In this document: positions 6,257 to 12,255 of the stretch, in pieces
How positions within the stretch are numbered: position 1 is the stretch's first letter
How the letters are laid out: each line of letters starts with the position of its first letter
Assembly: GCA_905233325.1 (NCBI GenBank)
Contig: CAJODU010000033.1
Location: 1-12,255 of the forward strand
From: an uncultured Selenomonadaceae bacterium
GTDB lineage: Bacteria > Bacillota > Negativicutes > Selenomonadales > Selenomonadaceae
Direction: 5' to 3'
Length of the DNA: 12,255 bases
The notes under the pieces: model-generated
What the model was told of the DNA's origin: nothing
Database searches by the model: none
What the model saw: the letters and a program-made list of their open reading frames with translations, nothing else
Program-made: the position numbers and the translations under genes

Positions 6257-7664
6257 TTAAATCATATTCATAATTATAATCTACTTTATCATAGAAATTG
6301 CTGTGTTGCCAATTTCGATCAATTCTCTCAATGACAAGGTGAACATTGTCAAGCTGTATGTCGTAAAGTATAATTATAAATTGATTGTTGCTGCTCTGAG
6401 TGATCGTATCGCTACGTCTCAATGTAGACTTGAGTACCTCCAAGAAGGCCTCGCTTATTTCCGCCGATAATACTTTTGTCTTCTCCTGAGACATTAATTC
6501 CTCTTCGCTCATTTTTGATGTTGATGAATCCTCTGTTGATTGAATTTCTTCGTTCACCTTCGGCACTTCCTCAACGACTTGAGTATCTTCTTTGGGTGAT
6601 AAGGACACAAGCAGGATACAATCACTCATTCTGCCGTCTCTGGTGATACGTCGAAGAAATCTGTATATTGCTCTGAAATTCTCCAATCCGAGTACAGTTG
6701 CCTCTTCCTTCTGATTGCGCTCTTCAAGAATGAGTTTTATATTTGAGAGGTTGGTGACGTCAGCAATCTCCATATCATTTATCTGTTGATTCTGCCTGTA
6801 AATGCTGTAGCCGTGTTTTCCATGCTGCTTGACATTATAGAGGGCTTTATCCGCCTTTTTGTAGAGATCCTCAAAGACTATACCTTCAGCCGGAACAAAT
6901 ACACAGCCTATTGAGGCACCGAGCGGAATATTCATATCCTCGCCCATCAACTTCTTGGCGGCTTCGACTAATCTGTCATTGATAAATTCAGCTTTGTGAG
7001 ATACGACAGCCTCATCATCAAGACCATAGCAGAAGGCAATAAATTCATCACCGCCCATTCTGCCCAAAAGATCGCTGGGACGGACGGCACTTCTGATAAT
7101 GTCAGCAAAGGCGATCAAAATTTTATCACCCATGGCGTGCCCGTGAAGATCGTTGACAAGTTTGAAACTGTCCAGATCAATCATCATCAAGGCACCCATT
7201 GAGGCTCTGCAGATATTCTTGAGTTCTTCTTCGCTTGAGGCTTTATTTAAAAGACCCGTCAGTGCGTCAGTACCGGCATTTTTTTTCAGAATTTGGATCT
7301 GCTCCACCGTCTGCAAGATGTTGGCAATGCGACGAAGGAGGACATCAGGACGAAACGGCTTGCGAATGAAGTCCATTGCTCCATTGTCAAATCCCTTGCT
7401 CTCGGTCTCCTCGTTGGGATCGGCAGTCATAAACATAAATGGTATGATAGTATGATATTCTTCCTGCAGTGTCAGTTGAAGCTCATAGCCGCTCATTCCC
7501 GGCATTCTGAGATCAGAGAGTACCATATCGGGGCGTTCTTTTCGATACATCTCTATGGCTTCTTTACCGGAGCTGGCACAGACTGTAATATATTGCGTTG
7601 CTAAAATGTTTTCTGTCATCATTAAAGAAACCATCATATCATCAACTATCAGTATCTTTTTCAA
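6246..7664 (-). CDS. Response regulator diguanylate cyclase (REC-GGDEF plus degenerate GGDEF)
   Basis: A 472-aa cytoplasmic regulator. Residues 1-120 are a receiver domain: acidic D8/D9, phospho-acceptor D51 (SDLRMPGMSG), T80 and K102 (RKPF). Residues about 130-290 are a diguanylate cyclase that makes c-di-GMP from two GTP: DALTGLLNK, DLDSFKLVND, the intact GGDEF (204-208) and an inhibitory I-site R195xxD198 five residues before it. Residues about 310-472 look like a second, inactive GGDEF domain: RRSD (416-419), five residues, then SNNQF (425-429) in place of GGDEF, with an acidic Glu/Ser insert at about 358-397. The start is TTG 7664, with AAAGGAG 10 nt upstream and the usual regulator start KKILIVDD. 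The frame stays open to 7805, but those residues (RFHIFAKKSCKFFGK) are not receiver-like. It is a likely output of the neighbouring phosphorelay. Confidence 0.9.
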   Translation of the reverse strand: MKKILIVDDMMVSLMMTENILATQYITVCASSGKEAIEMYRKERPDMVLSDLRMPGMSGYELQLTLQEEYHTIIPFMFMTADPNEETESKGFDNGAMDFIRKPFRPDVLLRRIANILQTVEQIQILKKNAGTDALTGLLNKASSEEELKNICRASMGALMMIDLDSFKLVNDLHGHAMGDKILIAFADIIRSAVRPSDLLGRMGGDEFIAFCYGLDDEAVVSHKAEFINDRLVEAAKKLMGEDMNIPLGASIGCVFVPAEGIVFEDLYKKADKALYNVKQHGKHGYSIYRQNQQINDMEIADVTNLSNIKLILEERNQKEEATVLGLENFRAIYRFLRRITRDGRMSDCILLVSLSPKEDTQVVEEVPKVNEEIQSTEDSSTSKMSEEELMSQEKTKVLSAEISEAFLEVLKSTLRRSDTITQSSNNQFIIILYDIQLDNVHLVIERIDRNWQHSNFYDKVDYNYEYDLIKS

Positions 7665-7782
7665 AAAAAAGCAGCTCCTTTCAATTTGATGAATATATTT
7701 TACTCTTTTGCCAAAGAATTTACAAGATTTTTTAGCAAAAATGTGAAATCTTACCCCCCCTGCATTTCGCCTAATCATTGTA

Positions 7783-7791
7783 ATTATAGCA
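7783..7791 (-). promoter_or_regulatory. Possible extended -10 promoter of the diguanylate cyclase gene
   Basis: On the minus strand TGC-TATAAT (7791-7783) forms an extended -10 without a good -35. Transcription would start near 7777, giving a leader of about 110 nt that contains a 7-bp AAGATTT/AAATCTT inverted repeat (7724-7730 and 7746-7752) and a run of seven G (7760-7754). Confidence 0.4.
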
Positions 7792-7833
7792 ATTATCGCC
7801 ACCATATTTTTTAAGTTGAGTCGTATAAATTGC

Positions 7834-7862
7834 TTTACTTGATTTAGAGTATGTTGTATAAT
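7834..7862 (+). promoter_or_regulatory. Promoter of the HPt gene
   Basis: TTTACT at 7834-7839 and TATAAT at 7857-7862 are 17 bp apart. The predicted transcript start (about 7869) lies after the in-frame start at 7851, which supports ATG 7911 as the true start. It faces away from the diguanylate cyclase promoter about 50 bp away. Confidence 0.65.
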
Positions 7863-7910
7863 TCTATGAGGATTAAATATTTTTCAAATGATAATTGGAG
7901 TGATTTTCAG

Positions 7911-8249
7911 ATGATAACTATTGAAAAGTTGCAAGAGTTTGGTGTTGATACCAAAGAAGGCTTGACTCGTTGCATGAATATGGAGGCCTTTTACTTCAAG
8001 ATGATCAAAATGGGACTTTCCGACAATCATTTTGATTCGCTGGGCGATTCCATTGCAGCCGGCAATATCGAAGAGGCTTTTGAGGCGGCACATGCACTCA
8101 AAGGTGTTATCGGCAACCTCGCCCTTACTCCAATTTATGAACCTCTCGCCGAGATGACTGAAATGCTCCGTGCAAAGAAAGAGGCAGATTATGCGACAAT
8201 GTATAAGCCTATCAAAGAAATGCGCGACAAACTCTTGGCAATGTGCTGA
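7911..8249 (+). CDS. HPt domain phosphotransfer protein
   Basis: A 112-aa stand-alone histidine phosphotransfer protein: a four-helix bundle that shuttles phosphate between receiver domains. The phospho-histidine is H61 in AAHALKGVIGNLAL, the classic HPt motif (HxLKG with small residues around it). The N-terminus MITIEKLQEFGVDTKEGLTRCM resembles other single-domain HPt proteins of Firmicutes. The start is ATG 7911, with TTGGAG about 10 nt upstream; the longer reading from 7851 begins upstream of the predicted transcription start. Its neighbours on either side are a receiver-diguanylate cyclase (opposite strand) and a binding protein/hybrid kinase pair, so it probably takes phosphate from the kinase's C-terminal receiver (D662) and passes it to a response regulator such as the cyclase (D51). 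That partnership is inferred from position and from the kinase lacking its own HPt domain. Confidence 0.88.
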   Translation: MITIEKLQEFGVDTKEGLTRCMNMEAFYFKMIKMGLSDNHFDSLGDSIAAGNIEEAFEAAHALKGVIGNLALTPIYEPLAEMTEMLRAKKEADYATMYKPIKEMRDKLLAMC

Positions 8250-8264
8250 AACTATACCTATAAT
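8235..8264 (+). promoter_or_regulatory. Possible internal promoter before the binding lipoprotein gene
   Basis: TTGGCA (8235-8240) and TATAAT (8259-8264) are 18 bp apart, overlapping the end of the HPt gene. The start would fall at about 8271, right at the GAGGAGG ribosome site, so the leader would be very short. Read-through from the HPt promoter is equally possible. Confidence 0.35.
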
Positions 8265-8284
8265 TAATATGAGGAGGTCTCCCC

Positions 8285-9304
8285 ATGAAAAAACTTTTAG
8301 CACTCTTTACGGCAGCGTCAATGTTGTTTTTGACCGGCTGCGGTGATGATTCTCAATCAACTCAAAGTAAATCACAAAATGCTGATGGAAATAAGCTGCT
8401 CATCTACACTTCAATGAAAGAATCCTTGATTGGCGGTATTGTTGACGGCTTTAAGCAAAAATATCCTGATATTGATGTAGATTATCAGTCAGCGGGTGCC
8501 GGCAAGATTATGGCAAAACTCGCTGCCGAGCGTCAAAGCGGTCACATTATGGCTGACATTATCTGGACAAGTGAAGTGCCTGATTTCTATCAAATGAAGA
8601 ATGAGGGACTTTTGGAAAAATATCAACCTGCTGCTTTTGATGAACTTCTCAATCCTTTTGACGATTATGACGGTTCTTTCACGGCTGCGCGTCTCGGCAC
8701 GTTGGGAATTGTTATAAACACCACCAAGGTAGATACGCCACCTGCCACCTGGGAAGATATTGCCAATAACCCTATCTACAAAAACGCCTTCGGGATTGCT
8801 GATCCCGCTCTCTCCGGCACGGCTTATATGAGTGTTGCTCTTCTTGAAAAGCAATTCGGCTGGGAATATCTCGAACGTCTCCAAGCTAACGGCACAGTCA
8901 AGAGCAGAGGATCCGGAAGGGTAATTGATGATACCGCTGCCGGCACGTTAAACGCCTGCCTGGGTGTGGATTATATCACCGCCAGCAAGATCGACAAAGG
9001 TGCCCCTCTTAAAATGGTTTATCCTAAAGAATTGCTAATGGTGCCGAGTCCCATTGCAATCTTTAAAGACAGCGAACATCTTGACGCCGCGAAAAAATTT
9101 GTCAACTATGTTATGACTAAAGAGGCACAACAGAAAGTTGCGGATGCCGGCACCGTTCCCATCCGCAAAGATGTCAAAATGCCTGAGAAATACAATCTCC
9201 CTGATCCCGAATTGGCACTCAACACCGGTATCAAAGTCAAATATACCGACATTCTGCCGCATAAGGAAGAAACCATTAAAAAGTTCTCTGCTCTCTTTAA
9301 GTGA
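8285..9304 (+). CDS. Extracytoplasmic substrate-binding lipoprotein (AfuA/FbpA-like), linked to a sensor kinase
   Basis: A 339-aa secreted lipoprotein with lipobox LTGC (C19), then a Ser/Gln-rich tether (about 20-35) and a family-1-type periplasmic binding fold: LLIYTSMKESLIGGIVDGFK, SAGAGKIMAKLAAERQSG, IMADIIWTSEVPDFY, LGTLGIVINT, TWEDIANNPIYKNAFGIADP and MVPSPIAIFKDSEHLDAAKKF. Relatives bind ferric iron, sugar phosphates, phosphonates or polyamines for ABC importers, and some act as ligand-sensing partners of two-component kinases. The ligand is not readable. GAGGAGGT lies 6 nt before ATG 8285. No permease or ATPase genes follow; instead a hybrid kinase starts 15 nt after its stop codon, with the kinase's ribosome site (GAGGT 9303-9307) overlapping that stop. 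This suggests a sensing role: the lipoprotein may present its ligand state to the kinase. That is inference. Confidence 0.87.
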   Translation: MKKLLALFTAASMLFLTGCGDDSQSTQSKSQNADGNKLLIYTSMKESLIGGIVDGFKQKYPDIDVDYQSAGAGKIMAKLAAERQSGHIMADIIWTSEVPDFYQMKNEGLLEKYQPAAFDELLNPFDDYDGSFTAARLGTLGIVINTTKVDTPPATWEDIANNPIYKNAFGIADPALSGTAYMSVALLEKQFGWEYLERLQANGTVKSRGSGRVIDDTAAGTLNACLGVDYITASKIDKGAPLKMVYPKELLMVPSPIAIFKDSEHLDAAKKFVNYVMTKEAQQKVADAGTVPIRKDVKMPEKYNLPDPELALNTGIKVKYTDILPHKEETIKKFSALFK

Positions 9305-9319
9305 GGTACATGAATCTCT

Positions 9320-11518
9320 ATGAATCGTTTATTCATTTTGATGTTGATTTCGCTGATGATTGTGATCTTCTTGATCATTTATCTTTCCATTCCGATGCCG
9401 CCGCCAAAGGTCGAAGTTCAAGCCTTAAATACCTTCGACAAGACTCTGCACGTCGTGACAGATGTTGATTATGCACCCTACTCCTACACCGACGACGCTG
9501 AGAACTACTACGGCCTTGACGTTGAGATGATGAATGAGATTGCAAACCGCCTTGAAATGAATCTTGATCTGCAGCTCTTGGACTGGGTTGAGGCAAACAA
9601 ACGCTTCAGAGACGGCAATGTTGACATCATAATGAATATGGAATCTGACTCAATAATAAATGATCCTGACGTTATCGCCACTTTGCCGACTACTGAAAAG
9701 CAGTATGTAGTTTACGGAAAAAATAGTATCTCTTCAGTTGCTGAACTCTACGGACGCCGCGTAGCCTCACTTCACCGCGTTCCGGGTCTCGGTCTTGATG
9801 ATGAAATAACCTATGTTGACTCTTACGAAGTGATATTTGAGGCTCTCAAGCGCGGTGAGTATGAATTTGCAATCTGTCCGATACAGGTCGGCAATGCCTT
9901 CTTGGAGAAACTGAATATAACTGATGTTTATCCGAGTTATGCCGTTACTCACGTTTACGGCACCTTGGCGATGCACCCTGAAGATACTATGCTCCGCGTT
10001 AAGATAAATGCCATACTGATACAAATGCAGCAAGAAGGCCGCCTTGCGGAACTCGACAGGAAGTGGATCCGTCAGCGTTACGAAAATATCACCCTGTCCG
10101 AAATGATAGAGAGTCGTCCGTGGCTGGTTGCAGGAATTGCAGTTGCTATTTTGGTAGTGTTGATACTTTTCTTGTACATTCTCGTGCAGTATCGCAATTC
10201 AAAGATACAGAAAGCCTACACCAAACGTCTCCAAGAGAATTTTGAGACAATCAACGATCAGCAGAACAAGCTCAAACAACAGCAGGAAGAACTCATCGTC
10301 GCAAAGACACGAGCGGAAGAGAACAGCAAAGCAAAAACCAAGTTCCTCTTCAATATGAGCCACGATATTCGCACGCCAATGAACGCCATCATAGGTTATG
10401 TTGAGCTTGCCGGAAAGTTGAGAGCCAACTGCGACACCTGCACTCGCCCGAAATGTCCCGACGGTATACCGAAAAAAATGGCTGAGTTCTTAGGTAAGAT
10501 TGACGCCTCAAGCCAGCACCTCCTCGCCCTTATCAACGACATTCTTGAGATGGGCAGGATTGAGAGCGGCAAAATGGAGCTGGAATTTGCAAATACCGAC
10601 TTGAAGAAGGCTTTTGAAGAAGTCAGTGATATGTTTTCAACACAAATGCAGACGAAGGGCATAAACTTCAATGTTGATATTAGCGGCATTAAGAATCGTT
10701 ATGTCATTTGCGATAAAAATCGACTTGACAGGGTAATGCTGAATCTGTTGAGCAATGCTTACAAGTTTACACCCAAAGACGGCAATATCAATATGAAAAT
10801 CTCACAACTCAATAACGGTGAGGACGGTTACGGTGAATATGAACTCCGAGTAAAAGACAGCGGTATCGGTATGTCGGCGGAATTTGCTGCAACGGTCTTT
10901 GAATCCTTCACCAGAGAGCGGACGTCTACAGTCAGCGGTATTCAAGGCACGGGTCTCGGAATGGCAATCACCAAGAGCATTGTGGATTTAATGGGCGGCA
11001 CCATTGAAGTCATTACGGCACCTAACAAGGGTACGGAATTTATCATCAATTTAAAATTTGAACTTCAGCCGGAAAGTGAAATCAAAAAAGAGGAAAATGA
11101 TGATCAATCAACCGACAGCAAGAATGAGATAGACTTCACCAAGAAAAAACTTCTGTTGGTTGATGATATTGAAGTCAATCGCGAAATTGCAACTATGATG
11201 TTGACGCAATTTGGCTTTAATGTTGAAACGGCAGTCAACGGGCAAGAGGCAGTCGATAAAATTGCCGCCTCTAACGTCGGCGACTATGATGTAGTGCTTA
11301 TGGATATTCAAATGCCGGTTATGGACGGTTACGAGGCCGCACGGACAATCCGCAAACTTGACAATCCTCAACTTGCCAATATCCCCATAATCGCGATGAC
11401 GGCAAATGCCTTCAGTGAAGATATACAGGCGGCGAAAGAGGCCGGAATGAACGACCACATAGCCAAGCCGATCGACGTAAATAAAATGATAGAAACCATA
11501 ACAAAAATTTTGAGTTAA
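9320..11518 (+). CDS. Hybrid histidine kinase with SBP3 sensor domain, Cys-rich DHp insert and receiver domain
   Basis: A 732-aa membrane sensor. Residues 4-24 are an N-terminal membrane helix. Residues about 41-260 are an extracellular SBP_bac_3 domain (LHVVTDVDYAPYSY, YYGLDVEMMNEIANRL, LDWVEANKRFRDGNVDIIM, GRLAELDRKWI). Residues 268-290 are a second membrane helix, followed by a coiled coil (about 295-340). The kinase core has H348 in MSHDIRTPMNAI, an N-box (NRLDRVMLNLLSNAYKF), G1 (DSGIGM) and G2 (GTGLGM). An acidic linker (about 581-605) leads to a receiver domain with D662 in MDIQMPVMDG and K-P in IAKPID. Odd feature: after the first DHp helix there is an insert with C371, C374 and C379 (CDTCTRPKCPDG). 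There is no HPt domain, so the nearby HPt protein is the likely next step. Its ribosome site (GAGGT 9303-9307) is 12 nt upstream and overlaps the previous gene's stop. Confidence 0.92.
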   Translation: MNRLFILMLISLMIVIFLIIYLSIPMPPPKVEVQALNTFDKTLHVVTDVDYAPYSYTDDAENYYGLDVEMMNEIANRLEMNLDLQLLDWVEANKRFRDGNVDIIMNMESDSIINDPDVIATLPTTEKQYVVYGKNSISSVAELYGRRVASLHRVPGLGLDDEITYVDSYEVIFEALKRGEYEFAICPIQVGNAFLEKLNITDVYPSYAVTHVYGTLAMHPEDTMLRVKINAILIQMQQEGRLAELDRKWIRQRYENITLSEMIESRPWLVAGIAVAILVVLILFLYILVQYRNSKIQKAYTKRLQENFETINDQQNKLKQQQEELIVAKTRAEENSKAKTKFLFNMSHDIRTPMNAIIGYVELAGKLRANCDTCTRPKCPDGIPKKMAEFLGKIDASSQHLLALINDILEMGRIESGKMELEFANTDLKKAFEEVSDMFSTQMQTKGINFNVDISGIKNRYVICDKNRLDRVMLNLLSNAYKFTPKDGNINMKISQLNNGEDGYGEYELRVKDSGIGMSAEFAATVFESFTRERTSTVSGIQGTGLGMAITKSIVDLMGGTIEVITAPNKGTEFIINLKFELQPESEIKKEENDDQSTDSKNEIDFTKKKLLLVDDIEVNREIATMMLTQFGFNVETAVNGQEAVDKIAASNVGDYDVVLMDIQMPVMDGYEAARTIRKLDNPQLANIPIIAMTANAFSEDIQAAKEAGMNDHIAKPIDVNKMIETITKILS

Positions 11519-11533
11519 AGGCTGTTGAACATC

Positions 11534-11585
11534 AAGCACCGACATGAACCTCATAATCTGAAACAAACGGTTTGTGCCGGTGTTT
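11534..11585 (+). promoter_or_regulatory. Structured spacer between the hybrid kinase and PAS genes
   Basis: AAGCACCG (11534-11541) can pair with CGGTGTTT (11578-11585) in 8 bp including one G-U pair, and the enclosed loop holds a perfect inverted repeat ACAAAC-G-GTTTGT (11563-11575). It could be an RNA structure or an operator. It is not followed by a T run, so it is not a clear terminator, and no good promoter was found for the next gene. Confidence 0.3.
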
Positions 11586-11618
11586 GTATGTACTATCGAA
11601 TGGAAAGAGGGGTTAAAA

Positions 11619-12104
11619 ATGTCTGAGAGGAACTTAACTGAAAATAATCTTCCTATGATTGATCAGATAGTCGGGACTTTGCCTTTGGGCTTTCTCATAT
11701 ATCGTGCCGACGACAAGGAAGAGATATTATATGCCAATGATGTCCTGATTGATATATTCGGCTGTGAGAGTTTGGAAGAATTTAAGGAATTGACCGGCTG
11801 TACTTTCCAAGGTCTCATTCACCCTGATGACGTTGTCGCAGTGAAAAATTCAATATCCGAGCAAATTGCAAAGGGCAACAAAAAGATGGATTATGTCAAA
11901 TACAGGATTATTCGCAAAGACGGCGATATTCGCTGGGTTGACGACTATGGGCGGTTTGTCCACGCCAAAATAGGTGATGTTTACTATGTATTTATTCGCG
12001 ATATTACGCAGCAGCACTTTGCAAGAGAGGAAAGTCGGCGCAGAGCCAAGGTTATAGAGGGCTTGAGTATCGGCTTTACCTCTATTTATCAAAAAGCGGC
12101 GTAA
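11619..12104 (+). CDS. PAS-domain signalling protein, 5' part of a gene interrupted by a mobile intron-like element
   Basis: The visible product is 161 aa with a cytoplasmic PAS_3-type sensor fold: VGTLPLGFLIYRADDKEEIL, YANDVLIDIFGCESLEEFKE, LIHPDDVVAV, the PAC-like YRIIRKDGDIRWVDDYGR, and VFIRDITQQH. A helix RRRAKVIEGLSIGFTSIY follows, which in remembered relatives leads into a catalytic region (kinase or GGDEF). Here the family-like sequence stops exactly after Tyr (TAT 12087-12089); the last four codons (QKAA) and the stop TAA (12102-12104) lie in the inserted element. So this is probably the 5' exon of a longer gene, either broken or restored by RNA splicing. The start is ATG 11619, with AGAGGGG 6 nt upstream; an in-frame start at 11574 lies inside the structured spacer. 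It lies 100 nt after the hybrid kinase and probably belongs to the same signalling locus. Confidence 0.8.
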   Translation: MSERNLTENNLPMIDQIVGTLPLGFLIYRADDKEEILYANDVLIDIFGCESLEEFKELTGCTFQGLIHPDDVVAVKNSISEQIAKGNKKMDYVKYRIIRKDGDIRWVDDYGRFVHAKIGDVYYVFIRDITQQHFAREESRRRAKVIEGLSIGFTSIYQKAA

Positions 12105-12255
12105 TCCCCCTAGCTTTAGCTATGGGGATATAAGCCGCAACAAGGTAAGCGCATAGAGAAATTTGTGCGTAGTGAGGACTTGCAATCCTCCTCTACTGCC
12201 TGAATTGCTGGAATACCCTAAAGACAACAGAGCCACAACGCAGAGATGAAATAAG
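12090..12255 (+). mobile_element. Left end of an IStron-like (group I intron + IS200/IS605-type) element, cut by the window edge
   Basis: The element begins directly after TTTAT (12085-12089). IS200/IS605 transposons insert 3' of a short TTAT/TTAC-like target without target duplication, and the known IStrons of Clostridium and Bacillus follow TTGAT. A large hairpin lies 6 nt inside, as expected for the transposase-recognised left end. The following sequence resembles the 5' half of a group I intron (see the ncRNA entry). No transposase or TnpB reading frame is in view; these would lie further right. A plain IS605-type left end or a short non-autonomous derivative is the alternative. Confidence 0.55.
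12090..12255 (+). ncRNA. Putative group I intron, 5' portion
   Basis: Seen in sequence: exon bases 12085-12089 plus C12090 can pair with GGTAAG at 12144-12149 in 6 continuous base pairs, with U12089-G12145 as the wobble pair that marks a group I 5' splice site. That would be P1 with the guide sequence. A second hairpin (12167-12178 with 12186-12199: GCGTAG/CTAC-T-GC and GAGGA/TCCTC, loop CTTGCAA) would be P2. Then AATTGCTGG...CCCTAAAG (12203-12223) resembles the conserved P element of group I cores, followed by GAGCCACAACG and GATGAAATAAG. The rest of the core (P6-P9 and the terminal G) is outside the window, so self-splicing cannot be judged. Confidence 0.5.
12096..12138 (+). repeat. Long imperfect hairpin at the element's left end
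   Basis: Three nested arms pair: GCGGC (12096-12100) with GCCGC (12134-12138), ATCCCC (12104-12109) with GGGGAT (12124-12129), and TAGC (12111-12114) with GCTA (12119-12122), closing a TTTA loop. Single unpaired C12110 and T12123 face each other. It would sit in the loop of the proposed P1 helix and also has the position of an IS605-type transposase hairpin. The stop codon of the truncated PAS reading frame (12102-12104) falls inside it. Confidence 0.75.

Noticed and set aside
7665..7777. A c-di-GMP riboswitch in the leader of the diguanylate cyclase gene.
   Set aside because: The leader has a small inverted repeat, but none of the conserved GEMM-type blocks could be found.
7665..7805. N-terminal extension of the diguanylate cyclase regulator.
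   Set aside because: Receiver domains begin at KKILIVDD; the extension lies in the leader, past a good ribosome site, and its residues reflect A/T runs rather than a domain.
11108..11566. A 152-codon minus-strand open frame opposite the kinase receiver domain.
   Set aside because: It mirrors a strongly supported receiver-domain coding region on the plus strand and has no ribosome site or family features.

Overview
The window looks like chromosomal DNA of an anaerobic Firmicute with an outer membrane, most likely Negativicutes (Selenomonas/Acidaminococcus-like). This is inference. The folate, DhaL and DUF6115-type genes are Firmicute-like, a family-9 (heptosyltransferase-type) glycosyltransferase points to lipopolysaccharide, and strong AGGAGG-type ribosome sites and TTGACA/TATAAT promoters are common. 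No tRNA, rRNA or CRISPR array was seen.

Layout. (1) 122-754: dhaL, the ADP-binding subunit of dihydroxyacetone kinase, with no dhaK beside it in view. (2) 751-4203: one complete transcription unit. It opens with a consensus promoter that overlaps the dhaL stop codon and ends in a hairpin terminator. It holds a small basic protein, a membrane-anchored coiled-coil DUF6115/SwrB-like protein, a class III metal-chelate/cobalamin-binding lipoprotein and a FolK-DHFR fusion. (3) 4230-4847 (minus): a LysE/RhtB exporter, divergent from (4) 4934-6256, a GT9 glycosyltransferase with a strong promoter. (5) 6246-7664 (minus): a response regulator with an active-looking GGDEF domain followed by a degenerate second one. 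(6) 7911-12104 (plus): an HPt protein, a binding lipoprotein without a transporter, a hybrid histidine kinase with its own extracellular binding domain, and a PAS-domain gene.

Regions 5 and 6 together can form a full phosphorelay: extracellular ligand -> lipoprotein and/or kinase sensor -> His348 -> Asp662 (same protein) -> HPt His61 -> Asp51 of the diguanylate cyclase regulator, giving a c-di-GMP output. The kinase carries an unusual CX2CX4C insert in its dimerisation domain next to the phosphorylated histidine.

The most striking feature is at the right edge. The PAS gene breaks off directly after TTTAT, and what follows looks like the left end of an IStron, a group I intron fused to an IS200/IS605-type transposon. 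The last exon bases can pair with an internal guide (positions 12144-12149) with the U-G wobble expected at a group I 5' splice site. Next come a large hairpin, a P2-like hairpin and a group I P-element-like sequence. Only 166 nt of the element are in view, so its identity rests on these features and not on a transposase gene.
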